Shown one piece after another: positions 1 to 6,285 of a DNA stretch of 6,490 bases (positions within the stretch are counted from its first letter, which is position 1; each line of letters starts with the position of its first letter). The position numbers and the translations under genes are program-made. Source of the DNA: Candidatus Fermentibacterota bacterium (GTDB lineage Bacteria; Fermentibacterota; Fermentibacteria; Fermentibacterales; JCC-6); contig JAUWJE010000114.1 of NCBI GenBank assembly GCA_030607835.1, forward strand, positions 1 to 6,490, read 5' to 3'. The notes below the pieces were generated by a model. It worked only from the letters and a program-made list of their open reading frames with translations. It was not told where the DNA came from and made no database searches.

Positions 1-1669
1 CAAGTTCAGGTTCCACCGCGAGTATCCTTGTTACGATTTCAGAAAATACCGGTGCAGCTGAAGCACTACCCCACCTGTATTCGAAATCAGGACCATCTAT
101 GAGTACAGAGACCACAAGACGGGGATTCTCAGCCGGAACCATTCCAACAAAAGCGCTCAGATAATCAGTATCTCCACTCATTCTCTCTGCAGTTCCGGTT
201 TTACCACCGACACTCACTCCTGCAACTGACGCAGAAGCTCCGGTTCCTTCCGTGACAACAGATCCAAGAGTACGCCTTACAATTGCTGCTGTCTCGGGAG
301 AGATTGGATGTGATCTGACAATTGATTCTTCAGTTACCCATTGATTCCCACTCCACCCGGCATCAAGAAGTCTTGGGTAGAAGAGTATTCCTCCATTCGC
401 AATCACGCAGTAGGCCAGAGTCAGTTGAAGTGGTGTTACAGTGACTTCCTGTCCGATTGCTATCTGTGCTGCGGAAACACCGGACCATCCTGAAGATCCT
501 GGAGTGGGTACGATCCCTCGAGACTCTCCCGGATATTCAACCATTGTCAGCGATCCGAAACCAAATCGCCTGCAATAGCTGCTCAAAGTTGTATCCGAAA
601 GTAGACGTGAAAACATGATTGTCCCGACATTACTGGAATTGATGATTACCTGCTCACTGCTGAGTATTCCGTACTTATGAGCATCGACAATATTCTCACC
701 AGCGACTGTGATTCGACCCTCACTGCAATCAAAGGTATCGTCCATAGCAAGAACACCTTCTTCAATACAAGCTGCATAAACCACAAGTTTAAAGGTTGAA
801 CCAGGTTCATGATAGCCCTGAAAGCAGTGATTCATCGCGATAGATCCGTTATCTGCCCGAACAGGCACGCTTCCTGCTGCAAGGATTTCACCGGATAATG
901 GATCAATAACTACAGCGGCTGCCCAATCACAGTTATACATTTCCATAGCTTTTTCGAGTTCTTCCATTACTATGGACTGAAATCTTGAGTCAAGGGTGAG
1001 CATGATATCCTGCCCATTCACAACGGGGATATTATCCGCTTCCGGATCCGTAAGATTGAATCTGCCCGCAGCACTCTTCTCAATGAATAGTTTTCCATCG
1101 GTACCTTGGAGAGTCGAATTGAACCAGTTCTCAACTCCCTCTGCACCCTCTCGTGTATACCTCCCCACGATACCGGAAGCCATATCACCCATTGGATAGG
1201 TTCTCTCCTGCTCGCCACTTGCACTCACTCCGGTCGGTAAACCGTCGTTCATAAGACAGAATGCCTCCTGAAAAGGGACATCTCCAGCAAGAATCTGATT
1301 ACCGTCTTGCCTTTCAAGAGGTTGCTTCAAGCCAGCGCGTGCATGCTCTCCAAGAATTGAATAAAGACTGTCGATGCTTGATTCCTCTCCCGCAGGTACT
1401 TCAGGCCAGTACACCTGGAAAGTGACCACGGTTCTGTTCCCGGCAAGAAGGTAGCCGTTCCTGTCAAGGATCCTTCCTCTCCTCGCCTCTACATTTATCC
1501 GAGTAGTGTGCTGAAAGCGTGCTTCATCCGAGTAAAAATTATGATGGACTATCTGGATATTTATGAGTCTGCCTGTTATTACAAGAAAACCAATCAGGGC
1601 AAATATCATCAGTATCTGCAATCGTGCAGAACGTCTATCAGGAGATATCTCACTGCTCCATACAGACAA
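1..1669 (-). CDS. ftsI: Division-specific class B penicillin-binding protein FtsI (PBP3), 3' end cut by window edge
   Basis: Septal peptidoglycan DD-transpeptidase, the enzyme that cross-links stem peptides with the FtsW glycosyltransferase. At least 556 residues are encoded; the reading frame is open to base 1, so the C-terminus is missing. In order: a short cytoplasmic N-terminus with basic residues, one membrane segment at about 18-40, the class B PBP motif RRGRILDRNG (63-72), a dimerisation/pedestal region to about 215, then the transpeptidase domain. The active-site motifs are all present: STFK (S291, K294), SSN (S345-N347) and KTGT (490-493). The segment after KTGT ends with an AAPVFSEI stretch typical of the end of the catalytic domain, so only a short tail or a possible PASTA domain should lie beyond the edge. 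The chosen start is TTG at 1669-1667, eight bases after GGAGG; the first in-frame ATG would cut into the membrane segment. It overlaps ftsL by 20 bases. SpoVD/PBP2-type paralogues share these motifs, but the dcw position favours FtsI. Confidence 0.93.
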   Translation of the reverse strand, partial: MSVWSSEISPDRRSARLQILMIFALIGFLVITGRLINIQIVHHNFYSDEARFQHTTRINVEARRGRILDRNGYLLAGNRTVVTFQVYWPEVPAGEESSIDSLYSILGEHARAGLKQPLERQDGNQILAGDVPFQEAFCLMNDGLPTGVSASGEQERTYPMGDMASGIVGRYTREGAEGVENWFNSTLQGTDGKLFIEKSAAGRFNLTDPEADNIPVVNGQDIMLTLDSRFQSIVMEELEKAMEMYNCDWAAAVVIDPLSGEILAAGSVPVRADNGSIAMNHCFQGYHEPGSTFKLVVYAACIEEGVLAMDDTFDCSEGRITVAGENIVDAHKYGILSSEQVIINSSNVGTIMFSRLLSDTTLSSYCRRFGFGSLTMVEYPGESRGIVPTPGSSGWSGVSAAQIAIGQEVTVTPLQLTLAYCVIANGGILFYPRLLDAGWSGNQWVTEESIVRSHPISPETAAIVRRTLGSVVTEGTGASASVAGVSVGGKTGTAERMSGDTDYLSAFVGMVPAENPRLVVSVLIDGPDFEYRWGSASAAPVFSEIVTRILAVEPEL

Positions 1670-1964
1670 ACAGCTCACCTCCGTCTATGTCAGGTACCAG
1701 TTCAACAATCGAAAAATGTTCAAGGGAAATCGGAGCCATACCCAATTCAGCGCCAATATCCTCAAGTCTTTCCGGACTTAGAAGCAACGCTCTCTCAACA
1801 AGAAGTTCATCTCTTCTCCATCGCAGATGGCGTCTGATTTCAGTAAGATTCTTATGCCTCATTGAGAGAAGGAGTCTCCAGTTGTAAACTCCTGCTTCAA
1901 GAACAACCAGAAGAATAAATCCACCTGCAATAACAAACAGAATCCTGCGAAAATTCTTCTTCAT
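1650..1964 (-). CDS. ftsL: Probable cell-division protein FtsL
   Basis: A 104-residue small bitopic membrane protein. FtsL forms a complex with FtsB and FtsQ that controls the FtsW-FtsI synthase at the septum. The sequence shows a basic cytoplasmic start (MKKNFRR), a single membrane helix at about 8-27, then a charged region at about 36-62 likely to form a coiled coil. This is followed by SPERLEDIGAELGM (63-76), which matches the pattern common in FtsL proteins where the coiled coil gives way to the C-terminal part. FtsL is too short and divergent to be certain from sequence; the slot between rsmH and ftsI is strong supporting evidence. Its ATG overlaps the rsmH stop codon (ATGA), so translation is probably coupled. 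Only a weak GGGA lies upstream. The 3' end carries the ribosome-binding site and start of ftsI. Confidence 0.82.
   Translation of the reverse strand: MKKNFRRILFVIAGGFILLVVLEAGVYNWRLLLSMRHKNLTEIRRHLRWRRDELLVERALLLSPERLEDIGAELGMAPISLEHFSIVELVPDIDGGELFVCMEQ
1675..1682 (-). promoter_or_regulatory. Strong Shine-Dalgarno sequence for ftsI, within the ftsL coding region
   Basis: The minus strand reads GGAGGTGA here, an almost perfect anti-16S match. It lies five bases before a TTG codon (1669-1667) that opens the FtsI frame. It decides the start: no ATG or GTG in that frame occurs at a suitable distance, and the resulting N-terminus (MSVWSSEISPDRR followed by a membrane helix) has the normal FtsI layout. 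The site lies entirely inside the last codons of ftsL. Confidence 0.8.
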
Positions 1965-2878
1965 AATCGAATTCCCATTCGTAATCTTGCTGATCTTGCA
2001 CGAGGATTCTCCCGGCGCTCATTATCATCTGCAACAATCCAAACCGGGGAGAATTGACTGTAGTATCCGGAGTCCCTGAAAAGTAATTTGATTTTCCGAT
2101 CCTCCAAGGAGTGAAAAGTAATGAAGGCGATACGCGCTCCGGATTCAGTCCAGGTGTGAAGATTTTCCAGAAGATTGTCCAGCTGTTCGAGTTCCCTGTT
2201 AACAGCTATTCTCAGAGCCTGGAAAACCCTTGAGAGAATCTTCACAGGATTTCCGCGCACATTTCCGCGAATAATCTTCGCTAGTTCCTGAGTCGAATGA
2301 ACAGGTCTCTCTCTTACGATGGCTTTCGCAATTCGTCTGCTCCTTCCCTCCTCACCGTAATTGTAGATGATATCAGCGATTTCACGCTCAGAACATCTGT
2401 TCAGGAGTTCATCAGCGGTGGCTCCGGACGAACCATCGAACCGCATATCTAGCGGTCCATCTGATCTGTATGAAAATCCTCTTGATGAGTCATCCAGTTG
2501 AATGGAAGAAAGCCCAAGATCAAATAGAGCACCGGACGCGTATGTGAAACCAATTTCATTCATTATTGCCGGTATCTCCGTATAGCTGGCCTGCCTGACC
2601 GTAACGACTGAATCCTGATTGAACCTGCTTCTGAGTATTGATATCGCCACAGGATCGCGATCCACCCCAAGCAGACTCATTTTCGGTAATGCTTCTGCGA
2701 AAGCAGCAAGGTGACCGCCTGCGCCAGCCGTTCCATCCACAAGTAATCCTTCTGTTATCCCGCCGGAGAAAAAACTGACTACACTATCGAGTAAAACCGG
2801 AACATGCGTTCCTGTCTCATCCATGCGGATATGACCGGAGCTGTACAGGTGGCTTTTGGTAGGCCTCTCTGCGCACAT
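1961..2878 (-). CDS. rsmH: 16S rRNA (cytosine1402-N4)-methyltransferase RsmH (MraW)
   Basis: S-adenosylmethionine-dependent methyltransferase that N4-methylates C1402 in the decoding centre of 16S rRNA, acting on the small subunit in the cytoplasm. The 305 residues are a normal length for the family. Visible signatures: HVPVLLDSV near the N-terminus (25-33), the SAM-binding loop DGTAGAGGH (48-56), GVDRDP (71-76), DLGLSS (120-125), GFSYRSDGPLDMR (134-146), ITFHSLEDR (253-261), and the conserved basic C-terminus NPRARSARLR (291-300). The start at 2878 is chosen because AGGAGG lies nine bases upstream. A second Met (residue 19, codon at 2824) sits closer to the conserved domain but has no Shine-Dalgarno sequence. 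The gap from mraZ is 37 bases, and the stop overlaps the ftsL start as ATGA. It is most likely cotranscribed with mraZ. Confidence 0.97.
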   Translation of the reverse strand: MCAERPTKSHLYSSGHIRMDETGTHVPVLLDSVVSFFSGGITEGLLVDGTAGAGGHLAAFAEALPKMSLLGVDRDPVAISILRSRFNQDSVVTVRQASYTEIPAIMNEIGFTYASGALFDLGLSSIQLDDSSRGFSYRSDGPLDMRFDGSSGATADELLNRCSEREIADIIYNYGEEGRSRRIAKAIVRERPVHSTQELAKIIRGNVRGNPVKILSRVFQALRIAVNRELEQLDNLLENLHTWTESGARIAFITFHSLEDRKIKLLFRDSGYYSQFSPVWIVADDNERRENPRARSARLRMGIRL

Positions 2879-2887
2879 TGAAACCGC

Positions 2888-2893
2888 CCTCCT
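2888..2893 (-). promoter_or_regulatory. Shine-Dalgarno sequence of rsmH
   Basis: AGGAGG on the minus strand, nine bases before the ATG at 2878, inside the 37-base mraZ-rsmH gap. It supports the longer RsmH start over the internal Met at codon 19. I see no promoter in this short gap. Confidence 0.75.
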
Positions 2894-2915
2894 GGTTCAA
2901 GGGAGTGATTCCAAC

Positions 2916-3356
2916 TCAGTAAATATCTATCTCAATTTCCTCAACTGCTTCTTCCAGAGAGGAAACTTGCTCCTTCTCCCGTCCAGCATAGCGTTGGGCA
3001 GACCAGAGTTCAATCGAATCGAGCAGGCCCAGGAAAACCACTTCGTGAGTTATGGAGGCTATATCAATAAGATCGGATGGAATTGTTATTCTTCCCTGGC
3101 CGTCGATATAAACAGGTCGGATATACTGTGAAAATTCGCGAATTATATCTCTATGCTTTTTGATGTTTCTTGAAAGGGATGCAAGTCCTTGCCTGACCTT
3201 CTGCCATTTTTCCGGTGGATAAAGGATCAGACTTCCTTCCATACCCTTCCCGATGTAAAGACCTTCCTTGGGTAATTGCCTGCGGAACTGCGCCGGAACG
3301 CTTACCCTGCCCTTGTCATCAAGGGTATGTATATGTTTCCCAGTGTATTCGCTCAT
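2916..3356 (-). CDS. mraZ: Transcriptional regulator MraZ
   Basis: DNA-binding regulator at the head of the dcw cluster. In E. coli it represses its own promoter by binding TGGGN direct repeats; related proteins form ring-shaped oligomers. The 146 residues are the usual size and contain two SpoVT-AbrB-type half-domains. The first has TLDDKGRVSVPAQFR (11-25) and the second has IDGQGRITIPSDL (84-96), each with the family DxxGR core (D13/R17 and D85/R89). The C-terminus is acidic (EEAVEEIEID). The ATG at 3356 follows GGAGG by seven bases. Upstream lies a near-consensus promoter overlaid with TGGGA repeats, so autoregulation is likely here too. rsmH follows after 37 bases. Confidence 0.97.
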   Translation of the reverse strand: MSEYTGKHIHTLDDKGRVSVPAQFRRQLPKEGLYIGKGMEGSLILYPPEKWQKVRQGLASLSRNIKKHRDIIREFSQYIRPVYIDGQGRITIPSDLIDIASITHEVVFLGLLDSIELWSAQRYAGREKEQVSSLEEAVEEIEIDIY

Positions 3357-3363
3357 GCGGTAT

Positions 3364-3368
3364 CCTCC
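3364..3368 (-). promoter_or_regulatory. Shine-Dalgarno sequence of mraZ
   Basis: GGAGG on the minus strand, seven bases before the mraZ ATG. It lies only seven bases after the predicted -10 element, so if that promoter is used the transcript would begin at or just before this site. The leader would then be very short, about 12-14 bases. Confidence 0.75.
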
Positions 3369-3374
3369 AGCTCA

Positions 3375-3402
3375 ATTCTATCCCACAATATCCCACTGTC
3401 AA
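3375..3402 (-). promoter_or_regulatory. Predicted sigma-70-type promoter of the mraZ-rsmH-ftsL-ftsI cluster
   Basis: Reading the minus strand, TTGACA (3402-3397) is a perfect -35 hexamer. It is followed after 16 bases by TAGAAT (3380-3375), five of six matches to the -10 consensus. The expected transcription start falls near 3368, about 12 bases before the mraZ ATG. Two of the TGGGA repeats sit inside the -35/-10 spacer and a third touches the -35, so a protein bound there would block RNA polymerase. No other promoter this good was seen in the 3357-3613 gap. Confidence 0.72.
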
Positions 3403-3426
3403 CCCATCCCATGGGATAGTATCCCA
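3381..3426 (-). promoter_or_regulatory. Putative MraZ operator: five TGGGA/TGGGT elements
   Basis: On the minus strand TGGG elements begin at 3426 (TGGGA), 3411 (TGGGA), 3406 (TGGGT), 3395 (TGGGA) and 3385 (TGGGA). The two promoter-proximal copies, each extended to TGGGAT, are exactly 10 bases apart (five-base spacer), the geometry known for E. coli MraZ sites. The copies at 3426 and 3406 are 20 apart, in the same helical phase; the step from 3406 to 3395 is 11. The upstream half also holds inverted copies: TGGGATACTATCCCA (3426-3412) and ATCCCATGGGAT (3417-3406) are perfect palindromes sharing bases. Binding by the adjacent mraZ product is inferred from family knowledge. Confidence 0.68.
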
Positions 3427-3438
3427 CCCGCATAAGAG

Positions 3439-3458
3439 AATGTTTCTGTACAAACATT
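3439..3458. repeat. Inverted repeat upstream of the mraZ promoter
   Basis: Perfect 7-base arms AATGTTT (3439-3445) and AAACATT (3452-3458) flank the six-base spacer CTGTAC. The repeat is A+T-rich, lies about 40 bases upstream of the predicted -35, and has no T-run on either side, so it looks more like a protein-binding site than a terminator. No regulator can be named from it. Confidence 0.4.
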
Positions 3459-3459
3459 G

Positions 3460-3469
3460 CAATGCATTG
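3460..3469. repeat. Ten-base palindrome CAATGCATTG
   Basis: A perfect 10-base palindrome one base from the end of the neighbouring inverted repeat. Together they make a compact symmetric patch at 3439-3469. Short palindromes of this size can occur by chance in A+T-rich spacer DNA; function is unknown. Confidence 0.25.
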
Positions 3470-3613
3470 ATTGACATGCTATTACGGCAGTTTATTGTCA
3501 CAATGAGATGACTGGAGATACGACTCTCTATTAAGAGAAGATTCAGCATCATGATATTGGCGGACTATGAAGATGGTGATCTGTGGGATAACACGCAGAG
3601 AATCTATAACAAA

Positions 3614-5878
3614 TTATTCAGTTGACTTTGTGTGTTTCTTCCTGGAAAGGTTACCTATCCGACGTTTTGTTTTCTTCTTACTTTCGCTGTCATAGTAGTA
3701 ATGGTATCTGTAGGTGTAGTAGGTATAGGAAGTGTACATCTTCACTGGATCGAAACCGTTCAGCACCGCACCTGTTATGTATGCTGATGTGCGTTTCAGT
3801 TTCATCCAGGCAGACTCGAGAACCTTGCGGTCAATTGCCTTGGCGCCTACAACCATGAGGGTACCGTCTACTTCTGTACTTAGCAGTATGGCATCCGTAA
3901 CTACTGCAACTGGAGGGCTGTCAAGTATGATCATGTCGAAGGATTTCTTGAGCTCTGAGAGCAGTCTTCTACATTTCATGCTTCCGAGAAGTTCGGAAGG
4001 ATTGTGCGGAATGAAACCACAAGTTAGAACGGAGAGGTTATCAATTGCTGTTTCCTTCACCGCCTCCTCAACAGTTGTGATTCCAGCGATAACTTCAGAG
4101 ATTCCAGGTTCCCTTGGAAGATCAAAAATATTATGAATCACCGGGCGCCTGAGATCGGTATCGATCAGAAGAACCTTTGAGCCGGTTTGCGCTATGGCGA
4201 TTGCCAGATTTCCCGCAGTCGTTGATTTTCCCTCTCTCGGACCCGCGCTTGTCACAAGAAGAGAGTGGACTTCCCTGTCTGCTCCGCTGAACCGAAGACT
4301 TGTCCTCAGATCCCTATAGGCTTCACTTCCAGCCTGCCTTGGGGATGTCATCATTATCAGCCCCTGTTTTCCGCTCCGGACCATGGTTTCAGATCGGGGT
4401 ATCTTCGGTATTACACCAACAACTGGAATATTAAGATTCTCAATGTCCTCGGGGCTTTTTACCGTAGAATCAAGTTGCTCCTTCAGAAAAATGAAACCGA
4501 TACCAGCCGCGAGCCCTGCAAAAATACCCAGCATCAGGTTACGTCTGCTGTTCGGTTTGATCATACCTCCAGGCAGAGCTGTATCCACAATTGTCACGTT
4601 ACCCATCTGACCGGCTTCAGCAATTCTCACTTCCTCATATTTCGTGAGGAGAAGAAGGTAGATCTGTTCACTTACCGTTCTGTTTCGCTCAAGCCGAACA
4701 AGAGTAAGTTCCAGTTCGGGCAGCACTGAGATGCTGTCTTCTAGATCATGTATCACACTTCGCAGAACGTATTCTTTGATTCTCTCTGCTCTCAACTGCG
4801 ATTCGATTGAAATCAGATCCGATACGATTCTCTGTACAGATCCTGCTGGATCGTCTGGAAACCGTATGTATGCAGCCTCACCCAGAGCTTGCGTAAGGGC
4901 AGTTCTCCTTGCGGTTATTTCATTATCAAGATTCTGTATTACCGCATCATCCTCATCACCGCCCCTGGCCATAAGAGAAGCACGGGAAGCCTCAAGTGAA
5001 GCAAGATCACTTTCCAGCTGAGCAATGAAAGCACTGTTCACTCTTGCCAGATCATCTGCAAGTTCGAGTCTTCCTGTCTCAAGCTGGTCTACAAAATAAT
5101 CTCTCTGTGCCTGAAGAGCTCCCTGCTCAGTTCGAGAAGTAGCGGCAGCAGTCTCAAATGAGGACAGGCTACTGACGATATGAGCAGTCTCCGAACTCAG
5201 ACTGACAATACCATGTTCTTCCTTGAATCTTGTCAGAGAATCTTCATCACTGGCCAGTTCAACATCCATGATCGCCAGCTGCTCGGCCAGGAATTCTCTG
5301 ACCATGGTATTCTCTCCGCGGGCTTCATTCAGATTTCTTCTGTAATAAGTGTGTACTACCAGATTAGCCATCGTAGCAGCGGCTGCGGGGGAATAGCCCG
5401 TAGCAGACAACACGAAGAAATCAGTATCCTTCATGACACTAACGGAACTGCTTCCACGTACCATACCAATGAGTGCTGATCTCAGGTTGCTCTGAGGGGG
5501 ATCAATCTCTCCAAAAAGAAGTGATACAAGACTGTCAGAATAGGAAGAACTCATGATTGAATCAGCAACTAACTCCGCCATGCTTCGGCTCTGAATGATC
5601 TGAATCTGATTGTTGCGCATTGGATCCATTTCATACCAGAAAACGCTTGACATATTCAAGGTCTGAGACATCGTATTGCGTGTATTGAAAATGAAAGTTG
5701 CGCTTGATCTGTACACAGGCCTTGTTCTTGAAGTAACCCATATACTTGCGAGCACAGATACAATCAGGAAAGCCAGTACAATCCATTTGTGACGGTAGAG
5801 CAGCCAGAGATACTCACCTATTCTTATCGATTCCCGTTCGTCTGCTATTTCTGGATTCATCTGTCGATTATTATCCAT
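3614..5878 (-). CDS. wzc: Fused Wzz-type polysaccharide co-polymerase and BY-kinase (Wzc family)
   Basis: Inner-membrane bacterial tyrosine autokinase that sets chain length and drives capsule/exopolysaccharide export. The 754 residues show a Wzz domain with a first membrane helix at about 32-49. A long periplasmic region follows with predicted helical coiled-coil stretches (about 190-420), then a GNVR-type segment (MGNVTIVDTA, 425-434) and a second membrane helix at about 447-465. The cytoplasmic kinase domain has the oligomerisation motif E519-x2-R522-x2-R525, Walker A GPREGKST (546-553), Walker A' LLIDTD (570-575) and Walker B IILDSPP (650-656). Nine tyrosines lie at 715-729, the expected autophosphorylation cluster, followed by a Lys/Arg-rich tail. 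All nucleotide-binding residues are intact. The start is uncertain: ATG at 5878 overlaps the SLBB gene by 22 bases, whereas the Met at codon 7 (5860) forms an ATGA overlap with its stop and gives 748 residues. Neither has a clear Shine-Dalgarno. Confidence 0.95.
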   Translation of the reverse strand: MDNNRQMNPEIADERESIRIGEYLWLLYRHKWIVLAFLIVSVLASIWVTSRTRPVYRSSATFIFNTRNTMSQTLNMSSVFWYEMDPMRNNQIQIIQSRSMAELVADSIMSSSYSDSLVSLLFGEIDPPQSNLRSALIGMVRGSSSVSVMKDTDFFVLSATGYSPAAAATMANLVVHTYYRRNLNEARGENTMVREFLAEQLAIMDVELASDEDSLTRFKEEHGIVSLSSETAHIVSSLSSFETAAATSRTEQGALQAQRDYFVDQLETGRLELADDLARVNSAFIAQLESDLASLEASRASLMARGGDEDDAVIQNLDNEITARRTALTQALGEAAYIRFPDDPAGSVQRIVSDLISIESQLRAERIKEYVLRSVIHDLEDSISVLPELELTLVRLERNRTVSEQIYLLLLTKYEEVRIAEAGQMGNVTIVDTALPGGMIKPNSRRNLMLGIFAGLAAGIGFIFLKEQLDSTVKSPEDIENLNIPVVGVIPKIPRSETMVRSGKQGLIMMTSPRQAGSEAYRDLRTSLRFSGADREVHSLLVTSAGPREGKSTTAGNLAIAIAQTGSKVLLIDTDLRRPVIHNIFDLPREPGISEVIAGITTVEEAVKETAIDNLSVLTCGFIPHNPSELLGSMKCRRLLSELKKSFDMIILDSPPVAVVTDAILLSTEVDGTLMVVGAKAIDRKVLESAWMKLKRTSAYITGAVLNGFDPVKMYTSYTYYTYRYHYYYDSESKKKTKRRIGNLSRKKHTKSTE

Positions 5879-6285
5879 ATAAGGTTAGCAGCAACAACAA
5901 TCTTGTAGGTGAAATCAATAGCTTCTTTCCACCATTCGTAGCTCCGTGTGCGAAGGTAGATTGTAGCTCCGGGAAGAAGGGAGGGCACAGGATCTCCCTC
6001 AGCATCAAGAAAATTGTGCAAGTTATACTCTATTTCAAGGTCTTCGTAGACTATGCTCACGTCACCAAGGCTAGCCTGCTGCGTAGGTCCGCCTGCGGCG
6101 GATATGCCGGCAATTAAATCAGCCTCAACCGGAACCAGATATGTACCTGGATTTCTAACCTCACCCCAGACATGAATACTCATGAGAATTACATCGGTTT
6201 CCACTCCCGGAACGGTATATCCTTCCAGACCGGAAGCAGATGCGATGAATACAGCAAGAATCAGCAGTACGGAAGCAATTCTCAT
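5857..6285 (-). CDS. Small secreted SLBB-domain protein, probable polysaccharide export component
   Basis: A 142-residue exported protein. It has a signal peptide (MRIASVLLILAVFIASASG, cleavage probably near 18-20). One SLBB domain follows at about 36-85, with the family pattern VWGEVRNPGTYLV (39-51), and a LLPGATIYLR strand (103-112) resembles the end of such a repeat. The C-terminus has a hydrophobic stretch (about 127-140, ending IIIDR) that could anchor it in a membrane. Full-length Wza-type outer-membrane exporters also carry a polysaccharide export (PES) domain before the SLBB; that domain is absent here, so this is either a minimal accessory SLBB protein or a partner of an exporter encoded elsewhere. 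Its ATG overlaps the stop of the upstream dehydrogenase (ATGA), and the kinase gene overlaps its end, so all three are almost certainly one operon. No lipobox cysteine is present. Confidence 0.85.
   Translation of the reverse strand: MRIASVLLILAVFIASASGLEGYTVPGVETDVILMSIHVWGEVRNPGTYLVPVEADLIAGISAAGGPTQQASLGDVSIVYEDLEIEYNLHNFLDAEGDPVPSLLPGATIYLRTRSYEWWKEAIDFTYKIVVAANLIWIIIDR

Larger units (their letters stand above)
3357..3613. other. Non-coding junction between the polysaccharide operon and the dcw cluster
   Basis: This is the only sizeable gap in the window. Its mraZ-proximal part holds the Shine-Dalgarno site, promoter and TGGGA array, and its middle holds the 3439-3469 symmetric patch. 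The kinase-proximal part (about 3470-3613) shows nothing strong: a weak five-base-pair hairpin TCTCT/AGAGA at 3525-3538 without a following T-run, and one isolated TGGGATA on the plus strand at 3584-3590. No convincing protein-coding frame, tRNA or terminator was seen, so transcription from the wzc-type gene may continue into mraZ. Confidence 0.6.

Noticed and set aside
1508..1837. 109-residue plus-strand reading frame over the ftsL/ftsI junction
   Set aside because: Opposite to two supported dcw genes; low-complexity composition and no family resemblance.
3525..3538. Hairpin TCTCT-ATTA-AGAGA as a terminator for the wzc-type gene
   Set aside because: Only five base pairs, A+T-rich, with no T-run following on either strand; too weak for a Rho-independent terminator.
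3319..3552. 77-residue minus-strand reading frame across the mraZ promoter
   Set aside because: It covers the promoter, operator and start of mraZ in another frame, has no recognisable domain, and the regulatory elements explain this DNA better.
3584..3590. Isolated TGGGATA on the plus strand as an additional MraZ site
   Set aside because: A single copy, in opposite orientation, about 160 bases from the array; one seven-base match is not enough.
4265..4729. 154-residue plus-strand reading frame
   Set aside because: It is antisense to the well-supported Wzc-type kinase, with no domain signature or ribosome-binding site; a shadow frame.
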